Of a stretch of 64,000 nt of DNA, positions 1 to 12,250 are shown piece after piece. Both the position numbers and the translations under genes were made by a program. The notes beneath the pieces were generated by a model, which ran no database searches, had not been told where the DNA came from, and was given only the letters and a program-made list of their open reading frames with translations. Origin of the DNA: Linum tenue (taxonomy: Eukaryota; Streptophyta; Magnoliopsida; Malpighiales; Linaceae); assembly GCA_946122785.1 (NCBI GenBank), contig CAMGYJ010000006.1:37096066-37160065 (forward strand), read 5' to 3'. How positions within the stretch are numbered: the stretch's first letter is position 1; every line of letters begins with the position of its first letter.

Positions 1-599
1 CCGATTATGCCCCTTGCCTCTCTCCTCTCGCCTTTTCTTCTTCCTCTTTTCATCTTCTTCACCTCTTCTTTTCATCTTCTGCCCGAAATAAAAATCCAGT
101 GAGAGGCGGATGTTAAATATGCAATCTTTGGATTCATTTTTTTTTTATGTAGGTTAGATTGAGTAGGCTCAAGCCTAGGTTGCGGTGGCAAACGAAGGCT
201 TCCCTGGCGGCAGCGACTCCTCCTCTGGGGGTGACAGGGACGGTGACGACGATAGGGAGAATCATCGATCGACCATGGATAGATAAAACAGAGGATCATT
301 TCTTTCTCTAGGAATGAGAGGGTATTGGAGGACAGCGGAACTTTTTCTTCATCTCGTGGAAATGGGAGTGTATGGAAGGGTAGATGGGTGTCAATAATTG
401 AGTGCAAAATGGTATTCTAACTCAAATACCACAAGTTAAATACCTCATATGAATGGTTGATCCAAACAAGATAATTTAACTCATCAAATACCACTCAAAT
501 ACCACAAAAATACCATATCCTCAAATAATGAGTTATTTGTGATCAAATACCACACAACAACAAAACACTCATCCAAACGACTCCCAGGTAAACTCAATT
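1..599. other. Intergenic sequence without a supported gene
   Basis: No protein family is recognisable here. From about 400 to 590 the sequence is rich in a repeated AAATACCAC word, and it ends in a stretch (about 565-590) that resembles the end of common plant MITEs. I could not find a matching opposite end, so no element is called. Confidence 0.4.
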
Positions 600-1588
600 C
601 ATGCATAAATCCCTACCACCTAAGTTACAATTAGGGCCAATGGGATACATACAATCTCACACTACTTGATTCAGAGAAAGAACAAACATCAAATAGACAT
701 AAATAGATAGATAGGTTCATAATCATTTACAATCAAGGCTAAAACATCCTATTACATATCAAACCCTAGGTTAGGGTTTGGGGGACTAAACCCAAAGTAT
801 CTTGACGACTACCCCATGTAGGAGGGAAGAAGAGACATGGATAGAGGGTAAGAAATATAAAAGAAGGATCTTCAAGTGCTGAAAATCCTTTTCCAAAACT
901 CTCCTTCACTTATTCGTCTCCTCTTCTTCTCCAACCTTATACTTCTCTCTCTAACATCACAATAAAATAATAAATTTGTCAAAAGACACTCTCCTCACAA
1001 AGGGAGGATTCTCCTATTTATAGAGTTATGAGAATTCAAGCAAGTTTGCGGCTGTAGGACGGAAGTTCGCGGTGTTGATTTGTGGGAGAGAGTCGCAATC
1101 TCGGATGCAGCGCCCTACTCCTTGCTGGCTTGGAAGTTCACGGCTTGATTTCACATTCGCAATTCGTGAGTCACGACCATGATCTTTCTTGCGATCTTGG
1201 ACAATTGGAGCAATGAGTTGACTATCGAAACTCACTAGTCCTTCCTTGGTGGTTGTTTCTCAAGTTCACGGTTGGCATTCCCAAGTTCGCAGGCGTGAGC
1301 TCTACTTTGGAAGTCGCGATCTTCTAGCTTAACTTTGTGTCTCCTCTTCTCGGTCGTGATCTCCACCTTTTGGCCATGATCTCTCATTTTTTACTTTTTT
1401 TCCTTACACCTGTGACCGCTTTTTGTGCCTAAAATGCATTATCATCTAATATACTCTAAAATGACATAATATTTTCCAAGGAACGGATCAAGATGCATTT
1501 GATGAAATATCAACCAATGAGACCATGAAATGACTTGAAAAGACCCTAAATATAGGGGCTAAATAACACATTTTGGGTGTAATCACAA
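600..1588 (-). repeat. Probable old Athila-like LTR fragment
   Basis: Read on the minus strand, this stretch begins near 1588 with TGTGATTACACCCAAAATG, which resembles the start of the better preserved gypsy LTRs in this window (TGATTCGGGCCCAAATG at 47,075). It then carries several 'gttcacgg/tcgcggt' words like the U3 regions of those LTRs, followed by a TATA-like CTATAAATAGG (1013-1023, minus strand). The lower end is not defined and no target duplication was found. The assignment rests on order and motif similarity only. Confidence 0.4.
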
Positions 1589-2690
1589 ATGCATCCAAGT
1601 TAACCTTGCAAACTGGCAGTCCCACAACATATGCATGACCATTTATGACTCAAGGCTGCAACAGGTACACCGATTGCTACTGAACAGCTGCCGCCGATTC
1701 CGCTCCGCGTTGGTGAGGTGGCGAGTTAGAGGAAATGTTGAACCCTTGTTGGACATTGCCATCTCCATATAAGCTTCCAGTTGAAGTCCTCCCTCTGGTG
1801 GTCGTAGTTGACAACAATGTCATAGACTGACTTGACATGTATCTCCCGTCCAATTCCAGACCCAAACCGCAACGTCCTTTCATGCTCCAATATTGGAAAT
1901 CGTCTATAAAAGTTTTAGATTTTAAATTTCCATAGGCTGACAAAAGTGTATTCTACAAAGTCCTACAAAATTTAGATTTGAAATCATCTATCAATATGCC
2001 ATCTAATCGCTCAAAATTTATTATGATACAAGAAGGGATGAATTTGTAATTTTCCACAATTTGTCTTTTTTGTTTTCTTTGACTGGCATGAAATTCATAG
2101 GAAATGCCGCTGAGAGTCCAAGCAAAAAGAAGCTTCTAGAAGGTCCTTGCTTCGTCCCCAAGTCAAGGAGTCCGAGTCCCACTCGTACAAGGATATTTTT
2201 GGCCAACTTTTAGGAGAGAAAAATCCTAGAATAGCCCCTCTATCATGTAATATAGATAGATGCATATGCTAAGAGTTTAGGCACACCTTTTTACTAGCAC
2301 TCTGCCCTCGCGAGTTAGAGATCCATAAGAGAGAAGGCAAAACCCAGTTAGAGTTCGACGAGGAGGTCTTCACCATTGATGTTTGTATCATTGGTGATGT
2401 CTTCCTACTCTATCATGGCATGCTAGCTCTATAGTGTTTATGGATGTGAATTCCATGATACTCATGTATCTTTCTATGATTTATGATATGTTTATTATAT
2501 TCAATGCCCTAGTCCATCGACGCTTGTTTCTTTAGATGTTATAATGTATTCACGATGCTTTGTTCATCTATTTTTTATATTATCGATGCCCTATGTCACT
2601 CTACATTTTATTAATCAATGCTTATAATGCTAATTTATAATACTATAGCATCGGTTGTAATATCATATATGATGTTAAGAAACTACTTTC
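1589..2690. other. Intergenic sequence, possible retrotransposon or gene debris
   Basis: An open frame of 88 codons on the minus strand (1677-1943) shows ordinary amino-acid composition, but I recognise no family and see no splice or promoter context. The stretch 2280-2690 continues, after the CACTA insertion, at 14,073. It may be an old retrotransposon end, but no LTR boundary is visible. Confidence 0.3.
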
Positions 2691-2693
2691 TTG

Positions 2694-2990
2694 CACTACA
2701 AGAAAAAGCTCTTTTTATCATGGGGAATCCCATGTTTAAATGCATGTTTCCCGTGAATAATAATTTTATTCACGGTAAAATTATCATAATATAAAGCTCT
2801 GTAACTAATTGTATACCCTGACTAGTTATATGTACCATGACTAATTTATTCCCGTGACTAGATATCAATCACTAGTCACGGTATCTATTACTTGTAGTGA
2901 CAGTTTACCCCGTGACAAAATAATAACCACAAGTCACGGTATTTGACTATAGATTTTTACAACAACTAGTCATGATATTTTCCTCTGACT
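2694..2990. repeat. CACTA left subterminal repeat array
   Basis: Several copies of a degenerate CCGTGACTA/TAGTCACGG word occur within 300 bp of the left terminus, in direct and inverted orientation. The matching array at the other end lies at about 13,860-14,050. In characterised En/Spm elements such arrays bind the element-encoded TNPA-type protein; that role is inferred here. Confidence 0.65.
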
Positions 2991-3004
2991 AATTACAATA
3001 TATA

Positions 3005-4580
3005 TGGTTCAAGCTAGCGTACACCTGGCGCAAGCAATACGCCTGTGTTCACACCTGAAGTAATTATTAATTATAATTAAATTAATTATTTTTAAAAACT
3101 AATTACAATCACATACTTTAAGTTTGTTGTCTATATGCTATGATCCCGTAAGTTACCGGTGGTTATTCTTCACCTTTCATTTAAAAATTGATTATATGAC
3201 TTTCAATACCATCTTTCTGTCCTCGATGATTTGAAACACCCAAAATATTTGGTGATGGACGCTACCGCTTTGATTGGCCTTATGTATTGACTTAATATTC
3301 ACCTAGATGCATTCTTCTCTGCCTCTGAGCACAAGTTTCTACATCCATCGCTTTAACCCCACGAACCATAGATTACTGGGATCTGGTAACGTTTCCAAAT
3401 TTTTTCACCGACCACCACACGCCGGCGGCAAGTAAAGTATGGGAAAGGAAGCAAGGTCACATACTAGAAATGCCCTCTATTTTCCATAACGACAATAGGG
3501 GGAGAGTGACTGACACGGACAATGATGGTTTGAACACTTTTGGAACTTCATTGCAATGCCTGGGCAAGCTTTGCGAAACTGAATAACCTCCCTCTTCATA
3601 AATCGTACCCTACATAGAGGATATGAGACCATTTACTTGTTGTCATGTCTCATTGATGCTGATAACTAACAGGGGGACTTGTTCTTAAAACAAAGTTTCC
3701 AACTGGTTTAGGAAAGATCAGCCATGATTCCAATAAACAGGGAACCCTATCGACCCTTTTCAATTCCTTAGATAAATGCAATTCATTCATTTTAATGATT
3801 AAATAGAACCTACAATATGGATTCGCCTGATTATTCAATCACCATTCATATATGTGTCTACCTAATACTACTAACTCACCTCGTTACAAAATCAGAATTC
3901 AGAGCCATGAAATAGCAGAGCCAACAGCAACCCAATCTGTCGCAATGGAACCCAGAGGCGCGATCCAGGCTACCGTAAAGCCCGTCAAGGGGGGAGCTTA
4001 TGGAGGCAATCTCGACGGAGAATTGCTTCCAGTGGCTAGCGTGAACAACCTCGACGAAGTTGAGCCACAGGAACAAGAAGTGCACCATCAAGCCTTCCAG
4101 ATTGCCATTCTCCATCTGCTTATCAACGCCGCTGACCGTCGCCTCGTACTCAAGCTGGTAAGAATTGATCGATAATTGCAAGTCTCCGGCATGTACAACT
4201 CAAACTTCCCAGTCGATTTCTTATTCCATGTCTCCTTTGGGCAGGATCCGCAACTAGAAGTCATTGCAGTAGGAGGAGAGGCTGCTTCCGCGTATTCCCA
4301 ATGTCGCCAGGGAGAATGGAAGCGGTGTCGAAGAGAAGAGACTCTGGCAAAGACTAGAGGCCAAGGCGAGTACGAAGAAGCCGTTCTTTGAGGGTTTTGG
4401 GAACATATGGAGAACTGAGGAGATGATTGATTTATGCATAATGTAGGATAGAAAATGTTGTGTGACTAAAACATAGAAAAATGTTTATTAACGGGTGTGG
4501 TTGTAATTATAAATCAAAATTAATTTATGAGTGTGAACACAGATGTATAACGTACGTCGGACATACGCTAGCCTTTGCCA
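3005..4580. mobile_element. TIR element carrying a captured gene fragment
   Basis: The left edge (TGGTTCAAGCTAGCGTAC, from 3005) and the inverted right edge (ending GCTAGCCTTTGCCA at 4580) are imperfect inverted repeats. Similarity, including a shared CTGTGTTCACAC core, extends 60-80 bp inward. The element sits in an AT-dinucleotide tract, so a target duplication cannot be told from the repeat itself. The interior contains DUF538-like coding debris on the minus strand, which would make this a Pack-type (gene-capturing) element. It is nested in the CACTA element. Confidence 0.5.
3876..4440 (-). pseudogene. DUF538-family protein, broken copy
   Basis: On the minus strand, pieces in two frames match the DUF538 layout. 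First comes an ILPKG segment (the family's GLLP region), then TGKFELYMPETCNY, then YEATVSG, and then an LEGL...FLWLNFVEV block, which is the conserved core strand-and-loop region. In-frame stops and at least one frame change separate them, so no full protein can be made. Upstream, 4254-4439 is open and starts with a partly hydrophobic stretch that could be a signal peptide remnant. The copy lies inside the TIR element at 3005-4580, which suggests capture from a host gene. DUF538 proteins are small plant proteins of poorly known function. The match is by eye and moderately certain. Confidence 0.5.
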
Positions 4581-4585
4581 TATAT

Positions 4586-4979
4586 ATATATATGGTGGCT
4601 ACTTCGGTGCACTCACTTTTTTGGTATCTCTAAAAGTGTCCATAATACATCAAATTTTGAACTTTAATTAGTATTCTCAATCAAATATGATGATATGACA
4701 TAGAATCATAACAAATCAATCTATTACCCTAACCCTTTAACCTTCAATTTTGAATCCCAATGCAAAATCCAAACTGTAAACCTAAACCCTATCCCTAAAC
4801 CCCTAAATCCTATATCCTTCAAATTCAAGTTAATTTTAAATGATTTTTTTTTTCAAATTCATGTGCTTCTTGTTCATAATATCATAAGCAACAATTTATA
4901 CTGTTTTGACATGAATCGCATGCTCAGAATGATGATTATGAGAAAAGTGAGTGCGCCGAATAGCCACCATATATATACC
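4586..4979. mobile_element. Small TIR element (MITE) in an AT tract
   Basis: Inverted ends of about 35 bp (ATATATGGTGGCTAC on the left, TAGCCACCATATATA on the right, with inner GCACTCACTTTT and AAAAGTGAGTGC) enclose about 350 bp of AT-rich non-coding DNA. The flanks are TA-dinucleotide repeats, so the target duplication is ambiguous. It directly abuts the DUF538-carrying element. Confidence 0.65.
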
Positions 4980-7900
4980 AAGATTAATTATGAATTTTTT
5001 CATTACTAATTACATCAACCATTTGCATTGAAGTCTCTTGCCACCAAGTAACAACAAAATAATATTATTATCAATAATAGAAAGTCTCAAATATTATAGT
5101 CAATAATTCTATAATGTTACAATCAACATCACAATAATAGCTAGATCCCCTCAACAAGCTATCTAATTATTACTTTTATGAAATTAAAGTCAACATCAAG
5201 GTTGTCTATCTAAATTTAACGTTAGAAATTTCATCCTTCTTCTAGAAAAAAACCTGTGTCGTGGACTCCATCCGGGCTATCCTGTACTATTGTATCTACC
5301 AAGAACAACGATAAAATTACTAATATTATATACCTTGTATGCCTGATCTTCAACATTACAAGATGACAATATCGAACCTGAACCCCAAGAGAAGAAACAA
5401 ATAAAAAGAAACAAAAACAAAGGCATAACATGGTAGCAATATTGAACTGTAAAGATGGTTTGGATAATCATGTATGGAATTCTCCCAATTGGGTCCTACT
5501 ATTGATGCGCCAGAGAAGAAATCAGGGTCTAATTAAAATTTCAGCCCTCAATGACAATTCATTTGAACTCAAATCCAAAGAACATGGATAAAGAAGCTAG
5601 AAACTCAAAGAGGGACTTAAAAAGACTTACCAAAATGCCTTGTTCTCAAGGATGGAACTACGTATACACTTCATAACCTCTAAAATTTTGCTCCTCTTGT
5701 AGTTGTTCCTACAAATTGAATCAACAAGCCAGTTACACAACCACAATGCAGGCACTGAAAAAGAAAAAAATAAGAGACAAGATCAACATGCGAAACCGAA
5801 TGACTCAAAGTAGCAAGAGACCAAGACAAGGATGACCAAGGTGAGGCCTGTACCTACCAAGGACCAGCCCAAACCAGACCTGGTCGACAGAACATTAAGA
5901 GGAGAGTTGCAAGCAAAAAAAAAAAGAAAAAAAAAACAGAACAACAGCAGGAGACCAACTCCAGGCAAAGAAGCCTCACACACTCTTGGCATAAAAACAG
6001 CAGGAACCCCACAACTCTACAAAAACACAGCCCACCTAAGTGATTTAGCAGCCTCAAAATATGTTTGCTAGGCACTGCAGGAGAACAGTCAGACTACACA
6101 CAATTGAATGTTGTACTCATCACTGAAATGCAACAGCTAGAACAAACTTAACTCATAGACTGCAAGCCAAAATCCATATACATACATAAGCAATTGCTTT
6201 GACATATTTTTTGCTGCTGGAACTGCTTAATTACCTGTTTGACAACCTGCAAAGATAACAAGCCTTCAAAAGTCAAGCATCCATAAAGAAACATAGCCGT
6301 TTATGGCATTGAGAGATATGATACAAACAAAGCTGGGCTTATGGCCTTGAATCAAAGAAAGTTGGATTCAAACTAGGCAACATGTTGAACAAAGAGATGT
6401 GATTACCCTTATAATCTCTAGTGCAGAAGGGAAAAATATAAATGGACAATAATTATGGCCTTGAGAGATCAGAAGATGAATACTATTTTACCAAAAAAAA
6501 AAAAAGATGAATACTATACTTTCTACTAACCTAAGATAGAACTTTCATAATCGCTAGCAGAAAATTAATGTTCTAATAATGTCCCAAAGTACACTGAACA
6601 ATTAATAGGTAGAGGGTAAGAACTCATGTCTTGATATCATGACTAGTGTAACCCATCTTTTAAATGCTCTAACCACCACACACTAGAGCAAAATATCATT
6701 CTATGGAAGGAGAAACTGAAATTTCTATAATGGAAACAAATTAGACTAAAAATCAATTTAGCCTACAAGAGAAATAAATGTAGCAAATCAGGCCCTCTGA
6801 AGAGTTATAGAGTAATCTGTACACAATACTTAGCATCACCAGCAAAGGATTCTACATTACTTGTACAACCACCTACCTCTCTTGTACAATTCATCATATT
6901 GAATGTAATGGACCTTAGGTTCCTTTCAAATCAAAGAAATCAAACATTTTCTCCGCATCAAACCCATTTGTCTCTGCATCAAACCAATACACGAAATCAA
7001 CCACAAGTCAATATCATCCCAAATGAAGATCAGTAAGAAGTTCCATAAATATAATCTATCTTAGGTTTCTTTCCCTTCAACAGAATCCAAAATCTGATAA
7101 ACCATCAGTGTTTTCCCATATCGATATGGTTTCAGCTTGTTGCCTTTCCTAATTGAGCACCAATAGTTCAGTATTCCAGGGGCAAGTCCTAAAACTAAAA
7201 CTACCGAGGGAATATCAATACAACATACCTGGTTGTGAAACTAGGCGAGGAGGCAAATTGAGTCCTGCTAATCTAAAAAAAAACTGCCAATATGCTGGCA
7301 ATAAATGACCTAAATTGTCAAGATAGTGGAAGCAAAACCATGAAAGATTTAATTGAAAGAGAGAAATAGGGGTAATTAAAACTTAACACATGGGCATCTA
7401 ATCTCATACCTATCTCTACTCCTTTGAAATGCACGGTGGAAACAAAACCAAATCGATTGTTGCATACCTCCACAATGATTTGATTTTGCATTAGGACCTC
7501 CGCCCTGGCAGTAGCAACACCAACACCAGAAGCTCATTTTCGACGCCAACAGCAGCAGCAGCTCCGCCCCAGCAACATCAATACCAGAAGCGACATCTCC
7601 TCTCCGCTAGTAGCCACAACTCACCCCCGGAGTAAAAGCACCATTACTAGCAGCTCTGCCCCCACAGTACAAGAACTACCAACAACAGCTCCACCTCAGC
7701 GGCCGCACCTTCGCCCTGGCATCAAAAGCTGCGCTACGGTACGATTATGAAAATTGTTGGGTAGAGAATCAAAACGCTATGGGATTTGCTTCGAGTTCAG
7801 AAGAACCAATCCTTGAATCTAGAAAATGTAATTTGAGGAGAAGAGATAGTTTTCGTATTAGGTTTGGTTCCACTCTCTTCCATGAACAAACATAAGTGAG

Positions 7901-8330
7901 AGAACGAAGAGAATGGGGGAGTGGAAAGGGAAAGTGAAAGGGTAAAGTGACAAGGATCTCTATGTAAAATAAATTGGGGAAAAGGGAGCAAAAATTTCAG
8001 CAGAGCCAATATTCTGGCGCCCAAATTTTTTTTAGTTAAGGCGCCCAAATTTTCGGCAGCAAAAGTGTTTTTTTTTTTGACAAAAAAAAAAAAAAAGTGG
8101 AGGCGGGAAAAGAGTGCTGATAGCCAAAATGGAGCCCAAATTTTCAAGTGTCAAAACTGGGTTTGCAATTTGTGGGTATGCAAAATAAAAGAAGTCCATC
8201 TATATAATTAACCACTTTAAAAATTTAAAACTTAATATTTGAAGCCGTGTATCCATAAAATGAGGGAGCTCATTTTGAAAATAAAATCCCTTTTATTAAA
8301 ATTTAATTTTTAGAATAATAAAAAAATTCA
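4980..8330. other. CACTA interior, no clear gene
   Basis: This 3.3-kb stretch is AT-rich and non-coding in appearance. A GC-richer island at 7490-7740 contains, on the minus strand, a short open exon-like piece. It starts with ATG at 7537, runs 23 codons rich in Cys and Gly, and ends at a good donor (GGAG/GTATGC near 7469). It may be a first exon of a captured or element gene, but no downstream exon is recognisable. The 116-codon open frame at 7797-8147 is low-complexity. Confidence 0.35.
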
Positions 8331-8339
8331 TATATTCTA

Positions 8340-8544
8340 GGATTAATAGGCATACAAGCCCCTATACTATAGAAAGATAACAAATGAGCCCCTGTAATAT
8401 ATTTTCAATGAAAGAAGCCCATATCCTTTGTTTAGATAACAAATGAGCCCCTCCATCTAAACTTCCGTTAAGTTACCTGCCATGTGGAAAATTCACGCTG
8501 AGTCAGCAAAAAAATGACCTTGAAATGTCCTTTTTACCCTTATA
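8340..8544 (+). repeat. MULE left terminal inverted repeat
   Basis: The repeat starts at the target-duplication border and remains alignable with the right end down to the shared TTTTTACCCTTATA word. It contains two direct copies of AACAAATGAGCCCCT about 55 bp apart, a possible transposase-binding arrangement. The right-hand partner has the same two copies. Confidence 0.88.
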
Positions 8545-9215
8545 TCAATAATACAAATATACAATTCATTCTTGTATGATATATATAATAATAAAAAACT
8601 CCCAATTGTAAAAATAAAACGTGAACAAGAACAACCGCCGTAGAAGCCGACGCCACTCTGCAGTCCTCGGCTTTCGCAAAATTGACAGCATCGGACTGAG
8701 AATTCCGATCAAACTGGCTTTCCCTGCCCTCCCTTTTAACGTCCTTTTTTGGATATAGAAGGTTGGTTGCTGTGGATTGGATTTTACCCAGACGGTGAGT
8801 GCTCTCAATAAGAAACCCTATTATATATCTTTTCGGGAAGTAATTTTATTTTTCGTATCCTGTGTGTTCAGCTTTGAAATTTGGAAATACTGTACATCTA
8901 TTGAAAACGACGAACTATTTGCATATAAGGCTGAACTCGGAAGCACATGCAATTGCAGAAGATAATATTAGGATTAAAAACTATAGTTTATGGAGTTGCT
9001 TTATGCTATTTATTGTTCCAAGGATTGTCGTTTGTGGTTATTGGATTTGATTGGGGGGAGTTTTGTGGGTTACTTGTATGGACTTTGTAGGTATATATGA
9101 TGGTGGTAATATATGATTTTGTGGGTTATATTACCCTGTTTATGGAGTTGCTTTATTATTTAATTTCTGAAAGCTATTGATGGTGTTAATATATGATTTT
9201 GTAGGTGTTGTGTTT

Positions 9216-12200
9216 ATGCGTTTGGTGTTGATGGGGATAACCATCTTGTACCATGATGGAGGGAAGTTTGTTAAACGAGGATATGATGTTGTATACGATG
9301 GAGGAAAGGAGATCAAAATTTCACAAATGGACACAGACATCAGCTATTTGTCATTTGTTCAGGTACTGCAAAAGGAAGGAAGTTATTTAGATCACTATAA
9401 ATTGTACTTCAGGAATCTTGGTTTGAATGGGGTGGATCAATATTGTTTGATTCATGATGATGATAGTGTGAGAGAATTTATAAAAGGCTCCGTATACGAT
9501 GTATATGTTGATCATGTCTTATGCGATGGTGTACTGGATGGAGGAATTGTTGCACAGCAAAACAATGTTGTTGGAGCTCATGAAATTGGTTTAGAAGTAG
9601 AAAATAAGAAAAAAATGGCAGCTAGGACCATCCATCAAAAGTTGTCGAAACAGGTAAAATGGTCTTTCCTCTTTCCCTTATAAGTTAAAAATTGGATGAT
9701 AATGATTTGTTTGGTCTAAAGCAATTATTTATTTTGTAGGCTGAAATTCCACTTGAGAACCAATTAGGTGGATTGGGTGATGATATTAGGGAGGCTGTGA
9801 ATGATGATTCACCAGATCCAACATGCGAATGGGATGAAGCATCAGATTTAGAGGATAGTGACTTTGAGATTGGATCTTGGGCAAGTGAGGATGAGATAGA
9901 AGACAGAACTGAAGTGTTGAACAATGTGAAGAAGTTCAGATTAAATTTGAAGAAAGGCATACCAATCACGTATGAAGATACCGATTACTCACATGCTGAC
10001 AAAGACAATGGATTTAGTTCTGATGATTATGGTAGCTATGATGATACAGATGAAGAAGATGAGGTGGCAGACCATGGGGTTAGGAGAAAAAGCTACTACC
10101 CCAAATACAATCCAAGCACACCAACCCCATTTTTTGAGCTAGGCATGACTGTTGCTGATATACTTGAAGTTCGAGGTGCTATTAGAGATCATGCAGTGAA
10201 TGATAACAAGGATTTGAAGATTAAAAAGAATGAGCTGAAGCGCTTCAGAGTGACGTGCAAGTGGCCAGGATGTTCATTTGTCTTCTATGCTTCATTTACC
10301 AAGAAGGCACAAAGATTGCAATTAAAAACTTTTAAGGTTCATAATTGCCCAATCCATTTCAAGAACAAGTGGATTTCTCCCACAATCATTGCTGCGAAGT
10401 ATAAAAGGCGTATGAGAACGGATCCTCGATGGAAACTGAGAGACATCAAGCAGACCATCAAAGAAGAAATGGGGGTGGATGTAACTACTATGTTGTGTTC
10501 TCGTGCCAAGGCCATTGTCATGTACAAGACTCAAGGCTGCTACACACAAGAATATTCCCTCTTGTGGACCTACGGGGAAGAAATTAGAAGGAGAAATAAA
10601 GGATCGACGGTCAAGATTATGGTAGATCGACAAAATCCTGAACAACGACCGCTATTCAAACGGATGTATATATGCATTGATGCACTGAAAAAGGGTTTTC
10701 TGGAAGGCTGTAGGAAGATTATAGGATTGGATGGGTGCTTTTTGAAGGGCTTATGCAAAGGGGAGATACTTGCTGCCATAGGTAGAGATGCAAATGACCA
10801 ATTGTATCCGGTTGCATGGTGCGTTGTAGAGGTGGAGTCTAGAGATTCTTGGGATTGGTTTCTACGACATTTGCAGGATGACTTAAACATTTATAATGGT
10901 CGTGGCTGGAGCTTCACATCAGATCAAATGAAGGGAACCCCATTTTTCATATTTAGTTCTAATTTTTAGTTCATGAGACATTTCATCTTACTATTACGAG
11001 TGTTGTTTGTAGGGATTGGTTCCAGCAATAGCTGAGTTATTTCCGGATGCAGAGCATAGGCTATGTGCTAGGCACATATACTGTAACTGGAGGAAAAGGT
11101 TCAGGAAGCAAGAATGGCAAAAAATATTTTGGCAATGTGCTAAGGCTACCACTTTAAGAGGCTTCAATCGTGCCTTTGAGAAACTGAAAGCACAAAATAG
11201 TGACGCTGCAATCGCAATGCTTTCGGTAGACCCAAAATTCTGGTGTCGTGCTCATTTCTCAACTCATATAAAGTGTGATACAGTAGATAACAACATGTCT
11301 GAGAGTTGGAATGCCTTAATCATTGAACCTAGACACAAGGCTATACTAAGCATGCTTGAAGATCTTCGAATTATGCACATGGAAAGGGTAGCACAAAAGA
11401 GGGTGATTGGGGCAAAATGGGAATCCAATATTTGTCCCAAGCCATTGAAGAAATACACGAAGAATGCAGAAGAGGTTCTTCTGTCACATTGTTGGAAATG
11501 GGAAAAATGGTTATGAGGTTACCCATCGTGATGATCGATTCACATTGGATCTTGCTGCCTTGTCATGCTCTTGTAGGGCATGGGAATTATCTGGAATCCC
11601 GTGCCCACATGCGATAACATGTTTGGTGTATGAAGAGAAAGATCCTCTGAAGTATATTTCAGAATGGTTCTCCATGTCCAAATTTTGGAGCACATATAAG
11701 CATGTAATGATCCCAATGGCAGGGCTTTCATCTTGGGAGCCTAGTGAGTACGAGCCATTGCTCCCTCCTGCATTTCATAGAATGCCTGGCAGACCAAAGA
11801 AAAAAAGAATTATCACTGCAGAAGAGAGGGAAAACCGAAAGAAGCCAAAGAAGCAACGTGTGTACAGTAGAGAAGAATTATTGGCACCGGATAAGAATGA
11901 TCCCTCCAAGTTGTGTCGAGCAGCTATAGTGATTACATGCAAAGAATGTCGTGCAGAAGGACACAATATTCGGACATGTCCTGTGAAGAAAGCCAAACAG
12001 ATGGGAGGTAGCACCAACTCTCAAGGAATAAGAGTAAGTGGGAGACTTCTTAATTATATTGTTTGCTGCCTCTTTTGACAGAATTAAAGACATTATAATG
12101 GGTTTATGCTTTATCACTCATAACTTGCAGCTTGGAATGTCAACTCAGATGGTGGCTGATGTACTACAAAGGCATGACCAATATGTAGCCTTGAATATGG

Positions 12201-12250
12201 GACATGGAGGAACACAAGAAAGCTCCACCACCACGACTACAGAACTCTAG
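9216..12250 (+). pseudogene. MURA-type MULE transposase, split and frameshifted
   Basis: Four exons fit the plant MuDR transposase layout: 9216-9653, 9740-10,933, 11,013-12,033 and 12,131-12,250. Exon 1 gives an N-terminal PB1-like region (ILYHDGG...). Exon 2 has an acidic linker, the MuDR DNA-binding region (FRVTCKWPGC) and the start of the RNase-H-like transposase core with LDGCFLKG as the first catalytic Asp and TSDQ as the second. Exon 3 carries HRLCARHIY, a SWIM zinc finger (CSCRAWELSGIPCPHAI) and a CCHC knuckle (CKECRAEGHNIRTC). The domain order is complete, about 920 residues. Two defects show. Intron 2 would start GG instead of GT (10,934), and the frame must shift by one base near 11,463 to join the core to the SWIM domain. 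The protein would cut and join the element ends in the nucleus. An alternative start is ATG at 9231. Confidence 0.85.

Noticed and set aside
2694..2905. A small CACTA MITE ending at the internal ACTTGTAGTG near 2,890-2,900
   Set aside because: The flanks do not match (TTG versus ACA) and subterminal repeats continue past this point; the pair with 14,069 has a matching TTG.
5783..6075. Overlapping hydrophobic open frames near a poly-A run
   Set aside because: Length is driven by an A-rich/T-rich run; no motif, start context or conservation is visible.
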